A stretch of DNA of 27,303 nucleotides, from contig JBGTLW010000101.1 of assembly GCA_041743835.1 (NCBI GenBank), positions 1-27,303 of the forward strand, written 5' to 3'. Below the pieces are notes generated by a model. That model did not search any database and had not been told where the DNA came from. It saw only the letters and a list, made by a program, of their open reading frames with translations. Below, piece after piece: positions 24,562 to 27,303 of the stretch. Numbering within the stretch: position 1 is the first letter of the stretch; each line of letters begins with the position of its first letter. The DNA is from JBGTLW01 sp041743835. Its GTDB lineage: Bacteria; Planctomycetota; Phycisphaerae; Phycisphaerales; Phycisphaeraceae. Made by a program: the position numbers and the translations under genes.

Positions 24562-25538
24562 GCCTCCACCTCCATCTGATTGATAAGCTTCGCAAACGCG
24601 CGAAGCGCATCGTCTGAATGGGCAAATGCGGGGCGGAACTGAATGCTATTAAGGATCGCCCGGTCGGCGTGCAGCACACTCACCAATGTCGCGGCACACC
24701 GCAATGGTTGTAGTCCAAATCCCTTGGGTACAAATACAATTGTCTGCGTCTGCGTTTGTCCGGTGGCATCCGGCCGGGCTGTGAACACGGTGTGGAATCT
24801 CACCGGGCGTAAGAAGGTCAGCCAGGCAATGCTCGAACCATGTGTCGTAAACCGGGCTTCGACATCAGCCCGTCGGGTCGCGGTGATCCAGCGGACCCAT
24901 TTTGAACGTGGCCGACCCTTAATCGTTAGTTGCAAGCTATGCGTGTCGATCTGTTCGAGGGTCGCTGCATCCGTAAACGCTAAGCCATGCAACTTGTCGA
25001 GGTGAGTGATATCCAAGCCGTTTGCAATGGCCAAGTGTGGATGGCAGTTCAGATGCAGGGGAGGAACCCGGATGCGGCGGTAACGCCCGGCCGAATCTCC
25101 GGTGTCGAAGTCGGGCAGTTCAAACGCGGGCTTCAAGCCGTTGTAAATCCAGATTAAACCAAACTTCTCGGCCACGGTGTAACTTCGTGCGCGGCGGTTT
25201 GGTGTGGTGCTTTCGCAAGGTGCTTCCACACACCGACCTTCTCCGTCGAATCGCCAATGGTGGAACGCGCAACGTAGCGTGCGGTCAACGACATGACCTA
25301 AGGATAGGTCGGCACCAAGGTGCGGGCACACCGCATCCATCGCATGGACTGTGCCTTCGGCGTCGCGCCACACCGCAAAGCGTCGGCCGAGCATATCAAC
25401 ACCCGCGACCGTCCCGCGTTTGAGTTTACGGCCGGGCATGACCACGTACCACGACCGCACGATCCGCCCAGGATCGCAAAACGCTCCCGCAGCGGATGTG
25501 CCTAGAGGTTGGACTGAACCGGGGAGTGTTTGCCTCAT
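24558..25538 (-). CDS. Rieske non-haem iron oxygenase
   Basis: This encodes a 326-residue oxygenase alpha-subunit-like protein. The Rieske [2Fe-2S] site has CPHLGADLSLGH (C71, H73) and CAFHHW (C90, H93). The mononuclear iron site NGLDITHLDKLH provides D176, H179 and H184, the D-x2-H-x4-H arrangement of VanA- or KshA-like monooxygenases. Both metal centres are therefore complete. Such enzymes use O2 and electrons from a reductase to hydroxylate, demethylate, desaturate or cyclise substrates. No ferredoxin or reductase gene is in the window. It is the second gene of the operon: its ATG at 25538 overlaps the TGA of the first radical SAM gene (ATGA), and its own TGA overlaps the next start. The substrate is unknown. 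Pairing an O2-dependent enzyme with two radical SAM enzymes is uncommon. Confidence 0.9.
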   Translation of the reverse strand: MRQTLPGSVQPLGTSAAGAFCDPGRIVRSWYVVMPGRKLKRGTVAGVDMLGRRFAVWRDAEGTVHAMDAVCPHLGADLSLGHVVDRTLRCAFHHWRFDGEGRCVEAPCESTTPNRRARSYTVAEKFGLIWIYNGLKPAFELPDFDTGDSAGRYRRIRVPPLHLNCHPHLAIANGLDITHLDKLHGLAFTDAATLEQIDTHSLQLTIKGRPRSKWVRWITATRRADVEARFTTHGSSIAWLTFLRPVRFHTVFTARPDATGQTQTQTIVFVPKGFGLQPLRCAATLVSVLHADRAILNSIQFRPAFAHSDDALRAFAKLINQMEVEA

Positions 25539-26947
25539 GCTGATCGCCTCGAATCTCGATCAACGGTGAGCGGCACCGTCTGCCCCCGGCGGGCAACCGC
25601 CTCAAGCCAATCCGGGGCCAGCATGCCGCCACAGTTGTAGAACTTGTGCAGGCGTTTGGCGTAGCGTCTGTAGCCCAGGTTGGTAATCATCGCAATCGGC
25701 AAGGGAGCCGCGGCCACGCGCAACCTTTTGCGGATGCCGCGCCAACTGTACGCGGTCAACCACGCCTGCTCGGTGCCCTGCTCCAGTTCCTGGGGCGACA
25801 TGCCGATTGGCTTAAATACCGCGTGCTGACCGTCGTAAAGGTCCCAGGTGCGGGTCAGGATGCGGCCCTCGGTTTCGAGCCGGCGGTAAAGCTGCGTGCC
25901 GGGGAAAGGCGTCACGATGGCAAAGCGTGGCAGGTCGATCCCCACATCCACCGCGAAACGAGCCGTCTGCTCGAAAACGTTCGGCGTGTCGTGGTCCAGG
26001 CCGAACACAAAGCAACCCTGTAATCCGATGCCCCGGTCGTGCAGCTTCGCAACGACCTCCGCGTACCGCTCCGGCCGGTTGAACCCCTTCTTCGAATCCC
26101 GCAGGTTGCTCGGCGAGATCGACTCAAGCCCCATCAACAACCCGCGGCAACCGCTCTTGGCCGCGAGGTCCAGGAGGGGCTGGTCCTCACAGAGAAGCGT
26201 CGTTGCCAGGCCGTACCACTGGATATTCAGCGGGATCAACGCGGTGAACAACTCTCTGGCGTAGCTCCGGTCGGCGATCAGATTGAGATCGATAAACACA
26301 GCCCGGCGGGTGCGGTTACGGCGCAGGTCATCGACGATGTCCTGCACCGGGTGCTGCAGCGGCTTACGGCCCCATGCCGCGGGTACGACACAGAAGTCGC
26401 AATCGTGTACGCAGCCCCGCGTTGCCTCATACACGTGTGACGTCAGATACTTGCGCCTGCGCAGAACCGAGCGGTCGGGCGGTGGGCGGTTGCTCAAATC
26501 CAGTTCGGGATGTTGGTTGTATCGGGGTTGTAGGCGATCGGCCGCGAAGTCGCGCAGCAATTGTGGCCAGGTGTCTTCCGCGTACCCCACCACAATCGCG
26601 TCCGCGTGGGGCTGGGCATCGTCGGGCGTCAGCGTGATGTGTGGCCCACCGAGCACCACGGGGATGCCCTGCGCCCGATACCGCGCGGCCAGTTCGTACG
26701 CCCGCATCGCACTGCCGGTGATGACCGTCATGCCCACCATGTCGGCGTCAAGCCGCTGAGGCGCTTCCTCAATCCCCTCATCCACACAGGTCAACTCGAC
26801 ATCGAGTTCCTCGGGGATCAGCGATGCCAGGACCGGGAAGGTCAGCGGCATGTACCGAAGCCCACGGCCAAAGATCCCGCCGCGGTGTCGATAGAGAGGC
26901 CCCTTTGGGCTGATTAAAGTGATGCGGAGGGGGCGTTTTGCAGTCAA
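25535..26947 (-). CDS. B12-binding radical SAM enzyme (first of the operon)
   Basis: This encodes an enzyme of about 470 residues with an N-terminal cobalamin-binding-type domain (SLIPEELDVELTCVDEG, GIPVVLGGPHITLTPDD, DAIVVGYAED). A radical SAM barrel follows with the cluster motif CVHDCDFC (C179, C183, C186), then VFIDLNLIADRS, GCRGLLMGLESISPSNL and FVFGLDHDT. The TTG at 26947 is favoured as start over the GTG at 26974. GGGAG (26955-26959) lies 7 nt upstream of the TTG. MTAKRPLRITLISPKGPLYRH is the usual N-terminus, and a -10-like TACAAT at 26983-26978 would place the transcript start near the GTG. It resembles enzymes acting on lipids or other unactivated carbons, but substrate cannot be read from sequence. 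Confidence 0.88.
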   Translation of the reverse strand: MTAKRPLRITLISPKGPLYRHRGGIFGRGLRYMPLTFPVLASLIPEELDVELTCVDEGIEEAPQRLDADMVGMTVITGSAMRAYELAARYRAQGIPVVLGGPHITLTPDDAQPHADAIVVGYAEDTWPQLLRDFAADRLQPRYNQHPELDLSNRPPPDRSVLRRRKYLTSHVYEATRGCVHDCDFCVVPAAWGRKPLQHPVQDIVDDLRRNRTRRAVFIDLNLIADRSYARELFTALIPLNIQWYGLATTLLCEDQPLLDLAAKSGCRGLLMGLESISPSNLRDSKKGFNRPERYAEVVAKLHDRGIGLQGCFVFGLDHDTPNVFEQTARFAVDVGIDLPRFAIVTPFPGTQLYRRLETEGRILTRTWDLYDGQHAVFKPIGMSPQELEQGTEQAWLTAYSWRGIRKRLRVAAAPLPIAMITNLGYRRYAKRLHKFYNCGGMLAPDWLEAVARRGQTVPLTVDRDSRRSA

Positions 26948-26977
26948 CAGGAGACTCCCGGTTATCTCGACCACGTC

Positions 26978-26983
26978 ATTGTA
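26978..26983 (-). promoter_or_regulatory. Candidate -10 box of the six-gene operon
   Basis: On the minus strand TACAAT matches the -10 consensus in five of six positions and lies about 31 nt before the preferred TTG start. No convincing -35 is seen 16-18 nt upstream, so an activator or alternative sigma factor may be needed. The 188-bp divergent gap to the gene at 27135 has no other feature I can support. Confidence 0.35.
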
Positions 26984-27134
26984 GCGTGCCTGTCGCAGCG
27001 ATGAGCGACCACCGCCCCGACTTAGGACTCGCTTAGGCCAAGTGGAGACAGGCCGGGGTCCCGTGGTACATTATCCCATCAACAGGTCTTCCCAACCGGC
27101 GGGACCGAATCTCACACTCCGGAGTGATCTACAG

Positions 27135-27303
27135 ATGTCTGACAAGCAACCGGGTCGTCCAAAGTCTTCGCCAATCGCGACGGTGGTCAAGCTATCGATC
27201 GCGGTGGTATGCCTCAGCGTGGCTGGGGTCGTGGGGTATCGCCACCTCAACCCCCCCGCAGCGCCCCAGCCCGTGCCACGCCCAGCCGCGTCGCCGCAGA
27301 CGC
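27135..27303 (+). CDS. Membrane-anchored protein, N-terminal part only
   Basis: The window ends 56 codons into this gene. A short Lys/Arg-containing N-terminus (about residues 1-15) is followed by one hydrophobic segment (about 16-38, VVKLSIAVVCLSVAGVVGY). A Pro/Ala-rich, probably periplasmic, linker then runs to the edge. This is the shape of a signal-anchored inner-membrane or exported protein. The ATG at 27135 has GGAG (27121-27124) 10 nt upstream, which is acceptable. It is divergent from the six-gene operon. No family can be named from this piece. Confidence 0.6.
   Translation, partial: MSDKQPGRPKSSPIATVVKLSIAVVCLSVAGVVGYRHLNPPAAPQPVPRPAASPQT

Overview
The window looks like a chromosome segment of a Gram-negative, GC-rich bacterium, most likely a planctomycete of the Phycisphaerae type. 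This is inference from gene content: a complete ADP-heptose operon, XylR-like and GntR/LacI-like sugar regulators, polysaccharide-degrading enzymes, a small 'GPRT..GK..SSRNALK' protein of a kind I associate with planctomycetes, and many 4-bp ATGA gene overlaps. No rRNA, tRNA, CRISPR array or intact insertion sequence was seen.

Layout. 224-2372: a Na+/H+ antiporter and an MgtC/SapB membrane protein, divergently transcribed. 7818-2594 (minus): a five-gene operon with a heptose-7-phosphate kinase fused to a HAD phosphatase, gmhA, the heptose-1-phosphate adenylyltransferase (hldC), hldD, and a XylR-like regulator last. Together the first four could convert sedoheptulose-7-phosphate to ADP-L-glycero-D-manno-heptose for lipopolysaccharide core or surface glycans. 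The fused HAD domain is the only phosphatase candidate in the set. 7956-9062: a GntR/LacI-type sugar regulator, divergent from that operon. 14030-9115 (minus): an FAD-dependent oxidoreductase coupled to a GH38 alpha-mannosidase, a glycan-catabolic pair.

14388-19800 is a patchwork with signs of decay. It holds a secreted clan GH-A glycosidase broken by one in-frame TAA, a small conserved protein, the C-terminal half of a Ku DNA end-binding protein, an intact EAL-domain phosphodiesterase, a zinc alcohol dehydrogenase carrying two one-base frameshifts, and a possible antiporter tail. A strong hairpin followed by a T-rich tract at about 19476-19419 ends transcription arriving from the right.

26947-19756 (minus) is the most novel part: a tightly packed six-gene operon with no pathway I recognise. 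In order it encodes a B12-binding radical SAM enzyme, a Rieske non-haem iron oxygenase, a second B12-binding radical SAM enzyme, a GNAT-type acyltransferase, a second GNAT-like protein and a GH3-type (plant auxin-conjugase-like) acyl-adenylating ligase. The first four junctions are 4-bp stop/start overlaps and the last is an 8-nt gap. The combination (radical methylation or C-C chemistry, oxidation, acyl transfer, acyl activation/amidation) suggests an undescribed lipid or small-molecule pathway. A truncated gene for a membrane-anchored protein starts divergently at 27135 and runs off the end.
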